NCBI GenBank assembly: GCA_910575035.1
Contig: CAJTDL010000036.1
Coordinates: forward strand, 1 to 46,297
Direction: 5' to 3'
Length of the DNA: 46,297 nt
Source: Lachnospiraceae bacterium
GTDB lineage: Bacteria > Bacillota > Clostridia > Lachnospirales > Lachnospiraceae
In this document: positions 15,612 to 24,373 of the stretch, piece by piece
Layout of the letters: the number at the start of each line of letters is the position of its first letter
How positions within the stretch are numbered: the first letter of the stretch is position 1
The notes under the pieces: generated by a model
Database searches by the model: none
What the model was told of the DNA's origin: nothing
What the model saw: the letters and a program-made list of their open reading frames with translations, nothing else
Translations under genes and position numbers: made by a program

Positions 15612-17217
15612 AGCTGCCAAATACATCCGCTTATCTTACACGGATGACAAATCAAACGAAAGCAACAGTGTAGGCAACCAGCGAAAGCTGATCGAAGATT
15701 TCGTGAGCCGCCACCCGGAGATCGAGCTGGTTTCCGAAAAGGTAGACGATGGGTACAGCGGGGTTATCTTTGACCGTCCGGCTTTTAAAGAAATGATGGA
15801 TGACATCATGGAGGGAAAGATCAACTGTGTCATCGTCAAAGACCTTTCCCGTCTTGGCCGTGAGTATATTGAGACTGGCCGCTATATGCGCCGTGTCTTT
15901 CCGGCCTATGGCGTGAGGTTTATTGCCATCAATGACAATATTGATACTCTCAATGAGAGCGCAGGCGATGACCTGACTGTATCAGTAAAGAACATTATGA
16001 ATGAAGCCTACGCACGGGATATTTCCATCAAAACGAGAAGTTCCCTGGAAACTAAGCGTAAGAATGGGGATTTCGTTGGAGCTTTCCCGGTTTACGGCTA
16101 TCGTAAATCCGAAGATAACCATAATCTTCTTGTGGTAGACGAATATGCTGCCCAGGTGGTGCGGAGCATTTTCAGGATGCGCCTGGAAGGATTCAGCCCC
16201 TACGCCATCGCGAATGAGCTGAACCGGCTGGGTACGCTCTCTCCTTTGACATATAAAAAGTATTATGGCCTTCCCCATGCCAAGAAAGGCTATACAGACC
16301 GGAAGGATTGCCGGTGGTCGGCCAATACCGTCACCCGGATCTTGCAGGATGAAACTTATACCGGTACGCTGGTTCAGGGCCGAAAGGGTTCTCAGCACTT
16401 CAAACTGAAAGAGATGGAGAGCCGCCCTTCCTCCGAGTGGATTCGCGTGGAAAATGCTCACGAAGCTATTATTGATCGGAATGATTTTGACCTGGTGCAA
16501 AGGATTCGCAACCTGGACACCCGTACATCTCCCCAAAAAGATAAAGTCTATCTGTTTTCCGGCATACTGGTCTGCGGTTGCTGCGGCAGCCGGATGGTAC
16601 GCAAAACGAACCACTACAAAGACAAAGAGTATCACTATTACTATTGTCCCACCGGAAAGAAGAATGGCTGCGCCCATCCGGTCATGGTAAAGGAACATGA
16701 GCTGATGGAGTGCGTGCGGGACAGCCTGAAAGGGTTTATTGCCAATGTAGTCTCTTTGGATGAAATCTTATCCGGCATAGACCAGAGCCGTATCAACCGT
16801 GAACTTATCAAGGAGTATTCGCGGCAGATCGCCCAGAATGAGCCGCAGTTGGAGCAGATCCGTCAATATAAGATGAAACTGTATGAGAGCATGGTAAACG
16901 GCTTTCTGGACAAGTCAGAGTTCCTTTATAACAAAAGCAGTTACAGCGCCCGTATCACCCAACTGGAACAGGCGGTTGCCGCCCTTAAGGAAAAACGGAC
17001 CGATGTAATGGAAAACCGGAGTGAGCGGAATCGCTGGATTGAGAATTTCAGGCGTTTTTCCGTTCTGGAAGAACTGAACCGCAAGGCGGTGATCCAGCTT
17101 GTGCAGGTGATTACAGTGCTGGGGAAAGACGAATTGCAGATTCAATTTAATTATCAGGACGAATATGAAAAAGCCCTCGCCCTGATTACGCCGGTACAGG
17201 AAAGGATGGTGGTCTGA
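15598..17217 (+). CDS. Large serine recombinase 1 of a tandem trio
   Basis: This 539-aa site-specific recombinase has an N-terminal resolvase domain with the catalytic Ser in 'AAKYIRLSYTD', Arg-rich 'VIVKDLSRLGREYIETGRY', a central recombinase domain, a zinc ribbon 'CGCCGSRMVRK...CPTGKKNGC', and a coiled-coil C-terminus ('RQIAQNEPQLEQIRQYKM'). The start follows AAAGGAG. Large serine recombinases of the TnpX/TndX class cut and join transposon ends as 2-bp staggered breaks without replication. Its stop is one base before the next recombinase start. It lacks a DUF4368-style tail but is otherwise full length. Confidence 0.95.
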   Translation: MQVYKAAKYIRLSYTDDKSNESNSVGNQRKLIEDFVSRHPEIELVSEKVDDGYSGVIFDRPAFKEMMDDIMEGKINCVIVKDLSRLGREYIETGRYMRRVFPAYGVRFIAINDNIDTLNESAGDDLTVSVKNIMNEAYARDISIKTRSSLETKRKNGDFVGAFPVYGYRKSEDNHNLLVVDEYAAQVVRSIFRMRLEGFSPYAIANELNRLGTLSPLTYKKYYGLPHAKKGYTDRKDCRWSANTVTRILQDETYTGTLVQGRKGSQHFKLKEMESRPSSEWIRVENAHEAIIDRNDFDLVQRIRNLDTRTSPQKDKVYLFSGILVCGCCGSRMVRKTNHYKDKEYHYYYCPTGKKNGCAHPVMVKEHELMECVRDSLKGFIANVVSLDEILSGIDQSRINRELIKEYSRQIAQNEPQLEQIRQYKMKLYESMVNGFLDKSEFLYNKSSYSARITQLEQAVAALKEKRTDVMENRSERNRWIENFRRFSVLEELNRKAVIQLVQVITVLGKDELQIQFNYQDEYEKALALITPVQERMVV

Positions 17218-17218
17218 A

Positions 17219-18856
17219 ATGGCGAGAAAGAGCAGGAAACATACTATGGCGCAGGCTGCCATGCCTGCTTCCCCGTTTATCAGCACGGCGCTGTATATCC
17301 GGCTGTCTGTGGAGGATAACAATAAACGTGGAAATTCTATCAAAACTCAAAAGCTGGTTCTTGAAAAATTCCTATTTGGGAAGCCCGAACTGCGTCTTTA
17401 CGACGTCTATATCGACAATGGAGCAACAGGCACGAATTTCAACCGCGACGGATTCCAGCGGATGCTTTCGGATATTGAATCCGGCAAAGTGGGCTGTGTG
17501 ATCGTCAAGGATCTGTCGCGCCTGGGACGCAATGCCATTGACACGGGATATTACATTGAGCGGTATTTTCCTTCCCATAATGTCCGGTTCATCAGCGTTA
17601 CGGATCAATTTGACTCTGAAAACCCTGATAATCTCCACGGCGGTATTATCCTTCCGCTGAAAAATATGATTAACGAAGCCTATGCGCTGGACATAGGACG
17701 CAAGATAAAAGCCCAGGCCCGTCAGGATATGAAAGAGGGCAAGTATGTGGGTGGCAGGGCGCCATTTGGATATATGAAAGACCCTGATGACTGCCACAAA
17801 TTGATTATTGATCCGGTGGCGGCTCCTGTGGTACGCCAGATTTTCCAGTGGGCTTATGAAAAAGTCCCTCTCAATCGGATTGTATTGCTTCTTAATGAGG
17901 GTGGCTATCCCTCCCCAGGAAAGTATAAAATGCAGACCGGAGAGATCACCCATCAGGCATTGGCTGGTCGTGGTTACTGGCAGACCTGGACGGTTTCTAA
18001 GATTTTGCAGGAAGATAAGTATACTGGTGACATGGTACAGGGGCGGACCAAAACCGTTCTTCATCGGCAGGTGCCCGCAGGCGAGGAAAACCTGATTGTG
18101 GTTACTGGCACCCATGAGCCTATTGTTTCCAGAGAGATTTTTGATGCTGTCCAGAAGTACCGGGCAGAAGTGGCCGAGGAAAGCAAGAGGCATCCGGTTA
18201 TTCCATATACGCCCAATATTTTCAAGGGGCGGATTTTCTGTGGAGACTGCGGGAGAAGCCTGCACCGACAGCGCCAACAATGCAATGGTTCATATCGCTT
18301 CCACTGCCTGACCCCTACCAGGGTACATAAAGATAAATGCGCTGGTGTTTCCATCAGCGAAACCGAGCTGATCGCAACGGTGCTGGACATTCTTAAAAGG
18401 GAATTAGCCGCCGTCCTGGGGGATTATGCGCTGCTTCTGAACGACAACATTCAAAAGCAGGAAAAAGAGGCTGCTACCCGTGAGAAAATCAACCGGGCAA
18501 AGTTACAGCTTAGCCAAAGCCGTGAGTTTTTGCAAACTCTTTATGAAAGTCTGATGAACGGAGCGATTGACAGCGAAGAATATTTCGTTTTGAAAGCGAC
18601 TTACGAAGAACAGATGCAGGCGGCCCAAAAAGAGCTTTCCTTTTATGAAAACCAGTCTGCCGTCCGTCAGGAACAGGCCGAAAAGTGCAAGAACCTGGAA
18701 AAAGACGAGCAGGAACTTTTGGCCGGAGGCTCCCTGACTGCCGCCCTCATTGAGCGTTTGATTGAGCGGATCACGGTCTACCCGAATAAACAGGTAGATG
18801 TAAAATTTACATTCCGCACGGAATTTGAGGCGTTTAAGGAGGCGGCGGCAGAATGA
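17219..18856 (+). CDS. Large serine recombinase 2 of a tandem trio
   Basis: This 545-aa member of the same family has catalytic Ser in 'ALYIRLSVEDNNKRGNS', the 'VIVKDLSRLGRNAIDTGYY' helix, zinc-binding 'CGDCGRSLHRQ' with a later 'CLTP...KC', and a long C-terminal coiled coil. It begins at ATG 17219 directly after the stop of recombinase 1 (TGA-A-ATG), and its own stop overlaps the start of recombinase 3 (ATGA). A basic N-terminal extension of about 20 residues (MARKSRKHTMAQ) precedes the catalytic domain. It differs enough from its neighbours that it is not a recent duplicate. Confidence 0.95.
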   Translation: MARKSRKHTMAQAAMPASPFISTALYIRLSVEDNNKRGNSIKTQKLVLEKFLFGKPELRLYDVYIDNGATGTNFNRDGFQRMLSDIESGKVGCVIVKDLSRLGRNAIDTGYYIERYFPSHNVRFISVTDQFDSENPDNLHGGIILPLKNMINEAYALDIGRKIKAQARQDMKEGKYVGGRAPFGYMKDPDDCHKLIIDPVAAPVVRQIFQWAYEKVPLNRIVLLLNEGGYPSPGKYKMQTGEITHQALAGRGYWQTWTVSKILQEDKYTGDMVQGRTKTVLHRQVPAGEENLIVVTGTHEPIVSREIFDAVQKYRAEVAEESKRHPVIPYTPNIFKGRIFCGDCGRSLHRQRQQCNGSYRFHCLTPTRVHKDKCAGVSISETELIATVLDILKRELAAVLGDYALLLNDNIQKQEKEAATREKINRAKLQLSQSREFLQTLYESLMNGAIDSEEYFVLKATYEEQMQAAQKELSFYENQSAVRQEQAEKCKNLEKDEQELLAGGSLTAALIERLIERITVYPNKQVDVKFTFRTEFEAFKEAAAE

Positions 18857-20385
18857 AAAAGTATATGATTGCTCTTTATATCCGTCTTTCTTTGGAGGAC
18901 GCCAAAACAGATAGTATGAGTATTTCCAGCCAGCGAAGCATCCTTCGGGAATATGCCTCTGAACTGCCTGAATATGCCAATGCGGAACTTATGGAGTTTG
19001 TAGATAACGGGTACAGCGGGGCAAACTTCGAACGCCCTGCGGTGCAGGAATTACTTGATCTGGTACGGGCCAATCGGATTGACTGTATCATGGTAAAAGA
19101 TTTTTCCCGGTTTGGTCGCAACAGTTTGGAAACCGGCTACTTTATCGAGCGGGTATTTCCGCTGTTCCATACCCGCTTTATCTCTGTCAATGATGATTTT
19201 GACACCCAAAAGTTAAAAGGTGATACCGGAGGTATGGAAGTCGCCTTCAAGTATTTAATCAGTGAGTATTACAGCCGTGATATGTCGGTAAAGACCAAAA
19301 CGGCCAAATACCTGAAATTCCAGCGTGGCGAATACCAAAGTAAAATCTGCCCTTACGGTTATCGCAAAGGGGAAAACGGACGGATGGTGCCGGACCCGGA
19401 GACTTCCGAAGTAGTCCAGAAAATTTTTGAATATGCCGTAAATGGCATGAACGCAGCCGATATTGCACGGGAGCTTTCCCGTCAGCAGATTCCCACGCCC
19501 GGAGAACATAAGGCCCGAAAAGGAATTAAGACACACGATGTTTCAAGAACTCACGGAATGTGGTGCAATTCTACGGTGCTTCGGATTCTTGCTGACGAAC
19601 GATATATGGGCACTTATGTGATTGGCAAAAGAGAGGTTACGGAAATTGGCGGCCACAAGATGCGGAGCAAAGCGGAAAGCGACTGGATCAAAATACCGGA
19701 CCATCATATACCGCTGGTGAATGAGGAAATCTTTTCAAAGGCCAATGCCTCTATTCAGCGTTTTAAGATTCCAAACAGGAAAAAGCACAACTATCTCCTG
19801 CGTGGGAAGGTTATCTGTGGATGCTGTAAACATGCCCTGCACCTGGCAAACGGGACATCTTACCGGTGCCGCTTTTCCAGCACGATTCCTTCACTGGACT
19901 GCTATAACATTCATATCCGGGAAAAAGAACTGAACCAGCTTGTTTATGAATTACTGTGCAAACAGTTCCAGGTAGCATTTGGCTTTGACAGCTTAGCGGA
20001 TCTCCGTAAGGTAGATACCGTTGCTTTACGTCAAGCTGACTTTGACCGGCAGATTTTTGAACTGCAGGAAGAAAAACGGAAGCTGTATGAATCGCTTGTT
20101 TCCGGGGGGATTCCGCTCCCGAAATACAAGGAGCAAAAAGAGCAGATCAGTGAAAGGCTGTTGGAAGTGCAGAATACCAAAGCGGTTGTCATGGCCCGTC
20201 TTGAAGCCGAACAGGAAGAACGGCAGCACCAGCGCCAGCAGATAGATATTTCCCGGATGCTGACGGAAAGCAATGGGCTGTCTTTGGAATTGGTTGATCT
20301 TCTGATTGATAAGATTTATGTTTACCCTGATAAACGGGTGGATGTTGAATTTAAGATAAGGGACAGTTTGGCAGCTCACAAATGA
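18853..20385 (+). CDS. Large serine recombinase 3 of a tandem trio
   Basis: This 510-aa recombinase has catalytic Ser in 'ALYIRLSLEDAKTDSMS', the 'IMVKDFSRFGRNSLETGYF' segment, a reduced zinc ribbon 'CGCCKHALHLANG...CR...C', and a coiled coil. It is translationally coupled to recombinase 2 by ATGA. Three different large serine recombinases in one transcript suggest either division of labour, as for CcrA/CcrB in SCCmec, or stacked elements. All three keep their active-site motifs, so none looks inactive. It is the last large gene before the junction with the tyrosine integrase remnant. Confidence 0.95.
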   Translation: MKKYMIALYIRLSLEDAKTDSMSISSQRSILREYASELPEYANAELMEFVDNGYSGANFERPAVQELLDLVRANRIDCIMVKDFSRFGRNSLETGYFIERVFPLFHTRFISVNDDFDTQKLKGDTGGMEVAFKYLISEYYSRDMSVKTKTAKYLKFQRGEYQSKICPYGYRKGENGRMVPDPETSEVVQKIFEYAVNGMNAADIARELSRQQIPTPGEHKARKGIKTHDVSRTHGMWCNSTVLRILADERYMGTYVIGKREVTEIGGHKMRSKAESDWIKIPDHHIPLVNEEIFSKANASIQRFKIPNRKKHNYLLRGKVICGCCKHALHLANGTSYRCRFSSTIPSLDCYNIHIREKELNQLVYELLCKQFQVAFGFDSLADLRKVDTVALRQADFDRQIFELQEEKRKLYESLVSGGIPLPKYKEQKEQISERLLEVQNTKAVVMARLEAEQEERQHQRQQIDISRMLTESNGLSLELVDLLIDKIYVYPDKRVDVEFKIRDSLAAHK

Positions 20386-20401
20386 GGAAAAGGGATTGAT
20401 T

Positions 20402-20560
20402 ATGCGAATTGCATTTTATTACAGAAAAGGCAGCACAACTTTTGGCTGTATGCTGCCGGAAGAAAAGGAACGACTTCATGCTTTTTTGGCCGCCGAACAG
20501 AAACGGGAGGCGGCAAAATCCCTATCAAGAAAGCTGGATCATGGGAACAAGAAAAAATAA
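20402..20560 (+). CDS. Small hypothetical protein after the recombinase trio
   Basis: A 52-aa frame begins at ATG 20402, 16 bp after recombinase 3, behind AGGAAAAGGG. The product (MRIAFYYRKG... LPEEKERLHAF...) is basic at the C-terminus. Codon use resembles the recombinase genes. No family recognised. It overlaps, on the opposite strand, the spurious tail of the truncated integrase, so the element boundary lies just beyond its stop. It may be a small accessory such as a recombination directionality factor, but that is a guess. Confidence 0.5.
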   Translation: MRIAFYYRKGSTTFGCMLPEEKERLHAFLAAEQKREAAKSLSRKLDHGNKKK

Positions 20561-21505
20561 ATATTTTTTTGTCGTGGGCTTGACATAAGGGTGGCGCAAA
20601 TCGTGAATCCTGATACGCTTTACCCCTGCGGCTCTTGCGCCCCTGTCCATCTCGTGATGGAGATAACTTTTTGTTACCGTGAAAATGCGGTCTTTCTTTT
20701 TTAAACCGTACAGCATACCGATATACTCCTGCATTTCCTCACATAGAAACTTCGGCATCTTAATTGTGCGGTTGCTCTTTCTCGTTTTCGGAGAGGTAAT
20801 CACATCTTCCCCATGCAGGCGTTGATAGGATTTGTTAATCGTGACCGTCTCCTTATCAAAACTAAAATCTGCGGCGGTCAGGGCTAATAATTCCCCCTCT
20901 CGGATTCCGCACCAGTAGAGCATTTCAAAGGCGTAAAAGGAAACTGGCTTGTCCATCATTTCATCCGCAAACCTCTTATATTCCTCTTTTGTCCAGAACA
21001 GCATTTCCTTGTGTTCCTCGCTCCCCATGTTCCCCGCTTTTGCCGCAGGGTTGGAGCGGAGGTCGTAATAGCGCACCGCATGGTTAAATATTGCGGAAAG
21101 CTGATTATGAACTGTTTTCAAATACGTCTGCGAATAGGGATTGCGTTTTTCGTCACGGTAGGCAAGCAGCTCATTCTGCCATGCAATGATTTCCTTTGTG
21201 CCAATCCCGCTAATCTTCATCTTCCCGAAGTACGGGAGAATCTTCGTCCGAATGATATGCTCCTTTGTCAGCCAAGTGTTCTCTTTCAGACGATTTTTTA
21301 CATCGTTCTTATAAAGCTCAGTAAAGGCTTCAAAGTCCATGTCAAGGTCAGCAGAATTTTGTAGCTGAAACTTCCGCTCCCATTCCTGCGCCTCCCGTTT
21401 TGTAGCAAATCCACGCTTACACTTCTGTTTCCGCTCCCCTTTCCAGTTTACATACCTTGCCATCACATACCATGTGCCGTTGCCCTCGTTCTTAAATACT
21501 GGCAT
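20525..21505 (-). pseudogene. Tn916-type tyrosine integrase, C-terminally truncated
   Basis: This 326-residue frame has an AP2-like arm-binding N-terminus ('GTWYVMARYVNWKGERKQK'), a SAM-like core-binding domain and a catalytic domain with the first Arg in 'GIREGELLALTAAD' and HxxR in 'IHDLRH' (His301, Arg304). Immediately after His305 the sequence becomes unrelated ('PYVKPTTKKYLFF') and runs to a chance stop. The final His/Trp and nucleophilic Tyr are missing, so it cannot recombine DNA. The break at about 20580-20590 coincides with the end of the serine-recombinase element, which I infer inserted here or rearranged against it. Confidence 0.85.
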
Positions 21506-21706
21506 TTACTCCATCTCCTTTCCTTGTTTTTCTCCTGCCCCGTAAAACCTTTCTTGAAAATACTGGCGGTTGACACGTCCCGCAATCGTGATAAACCCCT
21601 GCTCCTTCAACTCATCATTCAGTTTTTTGATGAGCTTGTAGGCATAAGGCTTTGATACGGAAAGCTCCTGCGCCACCTCGTCCACACGGATAAATTTGTT
21701 GTCCAT
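21506..21706 (-). CDS. Excisionase-like HTH protein
   Basis: This 66-aa protein has an N-terminal MerR/excisionase helix-turn-helix ('VDEVAQELSVSKPYAYKLIKK') and a basic tail. Its stop abuts the integrase ATG (TAA-ATG), the usual xis-int arrangement. A consensus minus-strand promoter lies at 21748-21776. In intact elements it would bias the integrase toward excision; here the integrase is broken, so it is probably non-functional in recombination, though it may still bind DNA. Confidence 0.8.
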   Translation of the reverse strand: MDNKFIRVDEVAQELSVSKPYAYKLIKKLNDELKEQGFITIAGRVNRQYFQERFYGAGEKQGKEME

Positions 21707-21747
21707 ACAACCTCTCCTTTCTGTTTCTAAGCGTTTTTGCTTAATTC

Positions 21748-21776
21748 ATAATACTAAATATTTTTGCTACTGTCAA
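21748..21776 (-). promoter_or_regulatory. Promoter of xis-int remnant
   Basis: On the minus strand: TTGACA (21776-21771), a 17-base spacer and TATTAT (21753-21748). A near-consensus SigA promoter driving the excisionase and integrase remnant, divergent from the promoter at 21820-21849. Confidence 0.8.
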
Positions 21777-21819
21777 TAGGTTTGCGAGAAAATATTAAAC
21801 TTTTTTGTTTTGCTTACGC

Positions 21820-21849
21820 TTGACTTTCTCTAAACATATATGCTATACT
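21820..21849 (+). promoter_or_regulatory. Promoter of the XRE regulator
   Basis: TTGACT (21820-21825), an 18-base spacer and TATACT (21844-21849), 34 bases before the XRE gene. The 44 bases separating it from the divergent promoter would let one regulator control both. Confidence 0.75.
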
Positions 21850-21882
21850 CCTTATAAACATACGAACAAGGAGTGAAACATT

Positions 21883-22410
21883 ATGGCGATTGGCGAAAGA
21901 ATACATTTTTTCCGCATCATGCGGGGCATGACACAGAAATACCTCGGAATGCTTGTCGGTTTTCCCGAAAAATCAGCAGATGTCCGTCTGGCGCAGTACG
22001 AAACTGGCTCACGCAAGCCAAAGGCAGACTTGACGGCTGCACTGGCACAGGCTCTGGACGTTGCGCCGCAGGCTCTGGACATACCCGACATTGACAGCTA
22101 CATCGGTCTTATGCACACCTTATTTGCCCTTGAAGACATATACAGACTTACCATCAGCGAAACAGACGGGGTAGTCTGCTTAAAAGTCAGCAAAGACAAA
22201 AACAAGGATGCCGCCGAACTGCTGAAAATGCTCTGCGCTTGGCAGGAACAGGCTGCAAAGCTCTCTGCCGAGGAAATCAGCAAGGAAGATTACGACCAGT
22301 GGCGGTACAATTACCCGAAGTTTGACACTACGCAGCATTGGGCGAAAGCCCCCTCTAAGGAATTGAGCGATGCTTTAGCCGAAGCGTTCAAAGACAAGCT
22401 GCCAGACTAA
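21883..22410 (+). CDS. XRE-family transcriptional regulator
   Basis: This 175-aa protein has an N-terminal Cro/C1 helix-turn-helix ('MAIGERIHFFRIMRGMTQK', then 'VRLAQYETGSRKPKADLT') and a C-terminal domain of about 100 aa without a name I recognise. The start has CAAGGAGTGAAA upstream. Such regulators are commonly adjacent to Tn916-like integrase modules and control transfer or excision. It is transcribed divergently from xis-int from a shared intergenic region. Confidence 0.85.
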   Translation: MAIGERIHFFRIMRGMTQKYLGMLVGFPEKSADVRLAQYETGSRKPKADLTAALAQALDVAPQALDIPDIDSYIGLMHTLFALEDIYRLTISETDGVVCLKVSKDKNKDAAELLKMLCAWQEQAAKLSAEEISKEDYDQWRYNYPKFDTTQHWAKAPSKELSDALAEAFKDKLPD

Positions 22411-22438
22411 CCAAGCCAGATTGGAAGGTGTAAAAAAC

Positions 22439-22891
22439 GTGATTATCAGAGAATACCGCCCCTCGGACTGTAAATATTTAGCGGAGCTGTTTTATCAGAC
22501 TGTCCATTCCATAAATGCCAAAGATTATACAGACGAACAGTTAAATGTCTGGGCAACTGGCAATGTAAACATAAATGAATGGAATCAATCATTATCCGAG
22601 CATTTTACGCTTGTCGCCATAAAAGGCGGCATCATAGCAGGATTTGGCGATATTGACAGGACAGGCTATCTCGACAGGCTGTATGTCCACAAGGACTATC
22701 AAAGCCAAGGGATTGCCACCGCTATCTGCGATAAACTGGAACACGCTTTTGGGATAAGCAAAATAACCACCCATGCTTCCATCACTGCAAAGCCGTTTTT
22801 TCTTCACAGGGGATATAACACAATTAAGGAACAACAGGTAATCAGGTCAAATATCCCCTTGACGAATTACATTATGGAAAAAACACTTTAA
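22439..22891 (+). CDS. GNAT-family N-acetyltransferase
   Basis: This 150-aa protein starts at GTG 22439, chosen because GGAAGGTG lies at the proper distance; TTG 22421 is less likely. The GNAT acetyl-CoA loop is visible as 'RLYVHKDYQSQGIATAICDKL', followed by 'ASITAKPFFLHRGY', a common C-terminal GNAT pattern. It is 28 bp after the XRE gene, so probably co-transcribed. Likely acetylates a small amine or peptide; substrate unknown. Confidence 0.85.
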   Translation: MIIREYRPSDCKYLAELFYQTVHSINAKDYTDEQLNVWATGNVNINEWNQSLSEHFTLVAIKGGIIAGFGDIDRTGYLDRLYVHKDYQSQGIATAICDKLEHAFGISKITTHASITAKPFFLHRGYNTIKEQQVIRSNIPLTNYIMEKTL

Positions 22892-22932
22892 TCATCACCC
22901 CCATTCATCAATTAAAAAACACGACAAAAAAC

Positions 22933-22968
22933 GCCCTTAGCCATGAGTTCCTACCCACAGCTAAGGGC
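22933..22968 (-). terminator. Intrinsic terminator, minus strand
   Basis: GCCCTTAGC (22933-22941) pairs perfectly with GCTAAGGGC (22960-22968). On the minus strand it is followed by TTTTTT, so it ends leftward transcription, probably from the vanished gene whose tail lies at 22983-23079. On the plus strand it may also end the acetyltransferase transcript. Confidence 0.65.
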
Positions 22969-22982
22969 ATAATAATATGGAT

Positions 22983-23295
22983 TTATTTCAGCCGTCCAAA
23001 CCACTTTTCAATCATTCCCCCACCAACAAACCACTTGACAGTAAGAATAATCTCGCTCAAACAACTGTTATCAATTTGTTATCAAAAGACCTTTCCAAAG
23101 TCCGCAAACCCGCATAAACACTGGTTTTCTTAAACATTTTTGTTTATTCGAACTCTTTTTCCAGTTCGTTGCAAGTCCTATTTTACATTACTTTTTCTTT
23201 TGAAACCGCATCTTTTTGATACGATTCCATCTCTCATTCATATGGTTTTAGAGCTGGTGTATCCAAAATGTACCCATACCACAGATTTACAATAA
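22983..23295 (-). other. Gap with a short C-terminal gene remnant
   Basis: A minus-strand frame of about 31 codons ends at TAA 22985-22983 just before a terminator and reads '...EIILTVKWFVGGGMIEKWFG...', which looks like the end of a real protein. A stop lies just upstream in frame and no start is visible. I do not recognise the family. The rest, to 23295, is AT-rich without a supportable gene. Confidence 0.3.
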
Positions 23296-23466
23296 TCACC
23301 TATATGCATCAATAGTCAAACTAGCGAACGCTACTTGTAGCAACTCATTTAAATTATTTGCTTGATCTATTGCCAATTTTATTCTCTCTTTATCTTCTGT
23401 AGATAACTTTCGATTTCCATTATCTAAAAAATACTTTGATAATTCTTTCCATTGATGTTCTGTCAT
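23296..23466 (-). CDS. Small hypothetical protein behind a palindromic leader
   Basis: This 56-aa protein starts at ATG 23466 behind GAGGGAAATAAGT. It is helical and charged (MTEHQWKELS... 'KERIKLAIDQANN'). The frame is open to 23520 but that part crosses the palindrome. The palindrome at 23489-23515 is closely similar to the one before the DUF1016 gene at 26421, and the two leaders share GTGTAGCGAATTGGAA just before the RBS. That common leader implies common control. Function unknown. Confidence 0.5.
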   Translation of the reverse strand: MTEHQWKELSKYFLDNGNRKLSTEDKERIKLAIDQANNLNELLQVAFASLTIDAYR

Positions 23467-23488
23467 ACTTATTTCCCTCGTTCTTTCC

Positions 23489-23515
23489 AATTCGCTACAC
23501 GCTGTGTAGCAAATT
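23489..23515. promoter_or_regulatory. Imperfect palindrome upstream of a small gene
   Basis: A 27-bp dyad with left arm AATTCGCTACACG. The arms pair except at two positions, around a single central base. It lies 23 bp upstream of the ATG at 23466. It matches the perfect palindrome at 26437-26463 in 24 of 27 bases by eye. Candidate operator or leader hairpin shared by two genes of the island. Confidence 0.6.
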
Positions 23516-23613
23516 ACCATTTTTCAAAATTCTCATTATTACAACTTAGTCACTTTGGGCATGTTGCAAGATAAACACTGGCTTAACCCAATAACCTGCC
23601 TTCAAGTTATATC

Positions 23614-24373
23614 AACACCAGTTTACAACTTTTTTAATAAAAAAATGCCGCACAGGACTTTCTGTTGTATAATGAATTTGACCAAAACATTACAAAGGAA
23701 AGTGACCCTGTACGACAAACTTATTATACAATGAAAAAACTTTAATTGGTAGACTTTATAAATATTTTTACAATTATTTTGAAACTTGCTCCGCTCCCAC
23801 TGCCCAGACATTAATCCTGCTTTTGATTTCTATACAAATATTTTCGGCACAAGGGAAGTTCTTGCCTATGTGACAGCCACAGAGAAGGAAGGCGGTTCCA
23901 GACGCCTGTTCTTCAGCACGGTATTCCCAACACAGGTGCAGATTTTTTGTGCATGGCAGGAAAAAGCCCCCTTAAACCAGGCGGGGAGTTCATGGATGGA
24001 TTACATCCCCTTGTTTCTATACTCATTCAGATGGAACATTGAAGTTAGCTATTATGAGCAGAAAACCTTCTGGCCATTATGCAGTTACATGTTACGCAGC
24101 CGGAAAGGGATTGAAATGCTGATCAATTTAATCAACATAGCTTACTGTGCAATGAAACTGCTGCCATATCAGGAAGGGGCGTTTTCAAAATACCGTAATG
24201 GAAGCGTACAGGATTTCAGGTTTGCGCTCAGTGAGCAGATAAGGCAGGAAGTATTTTTTGCCACTTTCGTGAAAAAGAGCGAAAGTATGATAAAATCATC
24301 TGTTCTTATAAGAGTCCTGAAATATCTTGTCCAACAAAAGGGCTATCATTTATAAAAGTTGTAAACTGGTGTT
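23614..24373. mobile_element. IS4-family element remnant with 20-bp perfect inverted repeats
   Basis: The left end AACACCAGTTTACAACTTTT (23614-23633) and its exact reverse complement (24354-24373) bound 760 bp. Inside is only the C-terminal part of a DDE transposase. A full IS of this kind would be about twice as long, so an internal deletion has occurred. I found no clear target duplication. The region 23640-23785 inside is AT-rich without a supportable frame. Confidence 0.8.
23786..24355 (+). pseudogene. IS4-type transposase, C-terminal fragment
   Basis: The frame (about 189 residues) contains the IS4 signature Y-(2)-R-(3)-E-(6)-K, seen exactly in 'YSFRWNIEVSYYEQK', with the catalytic Glu. 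The N-terminal domain with the first two Asp residues is absent, so it is inactive. Its stop lies just within the right inverted repeat, as usual for these elements. The open frame begins with TTG and no RBS, consistent with an internal deletion rather than a native start. Confidence 0.85.

Noticed and set aside
15982-16698. Long minus-strand frame (238 codons) inside recombinase 1
   Set aside because: Antisense to an intact recombinase gene with clear motifs; no RBS.
17372-18280. Minus-strand frame of 302 codons inside recombinase 2
   Set aside because: Shadow of a strongly supported coding frame; the translated sequence has no family features.
23240-23262. GTTTTAGAGCT, resembling part of a Cas9-type CRISPR repeat or tracr pairing region
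   Set aside because: Only one short match, no second repeat unit or spacers, no anti-repeat and no cas genes in the window.
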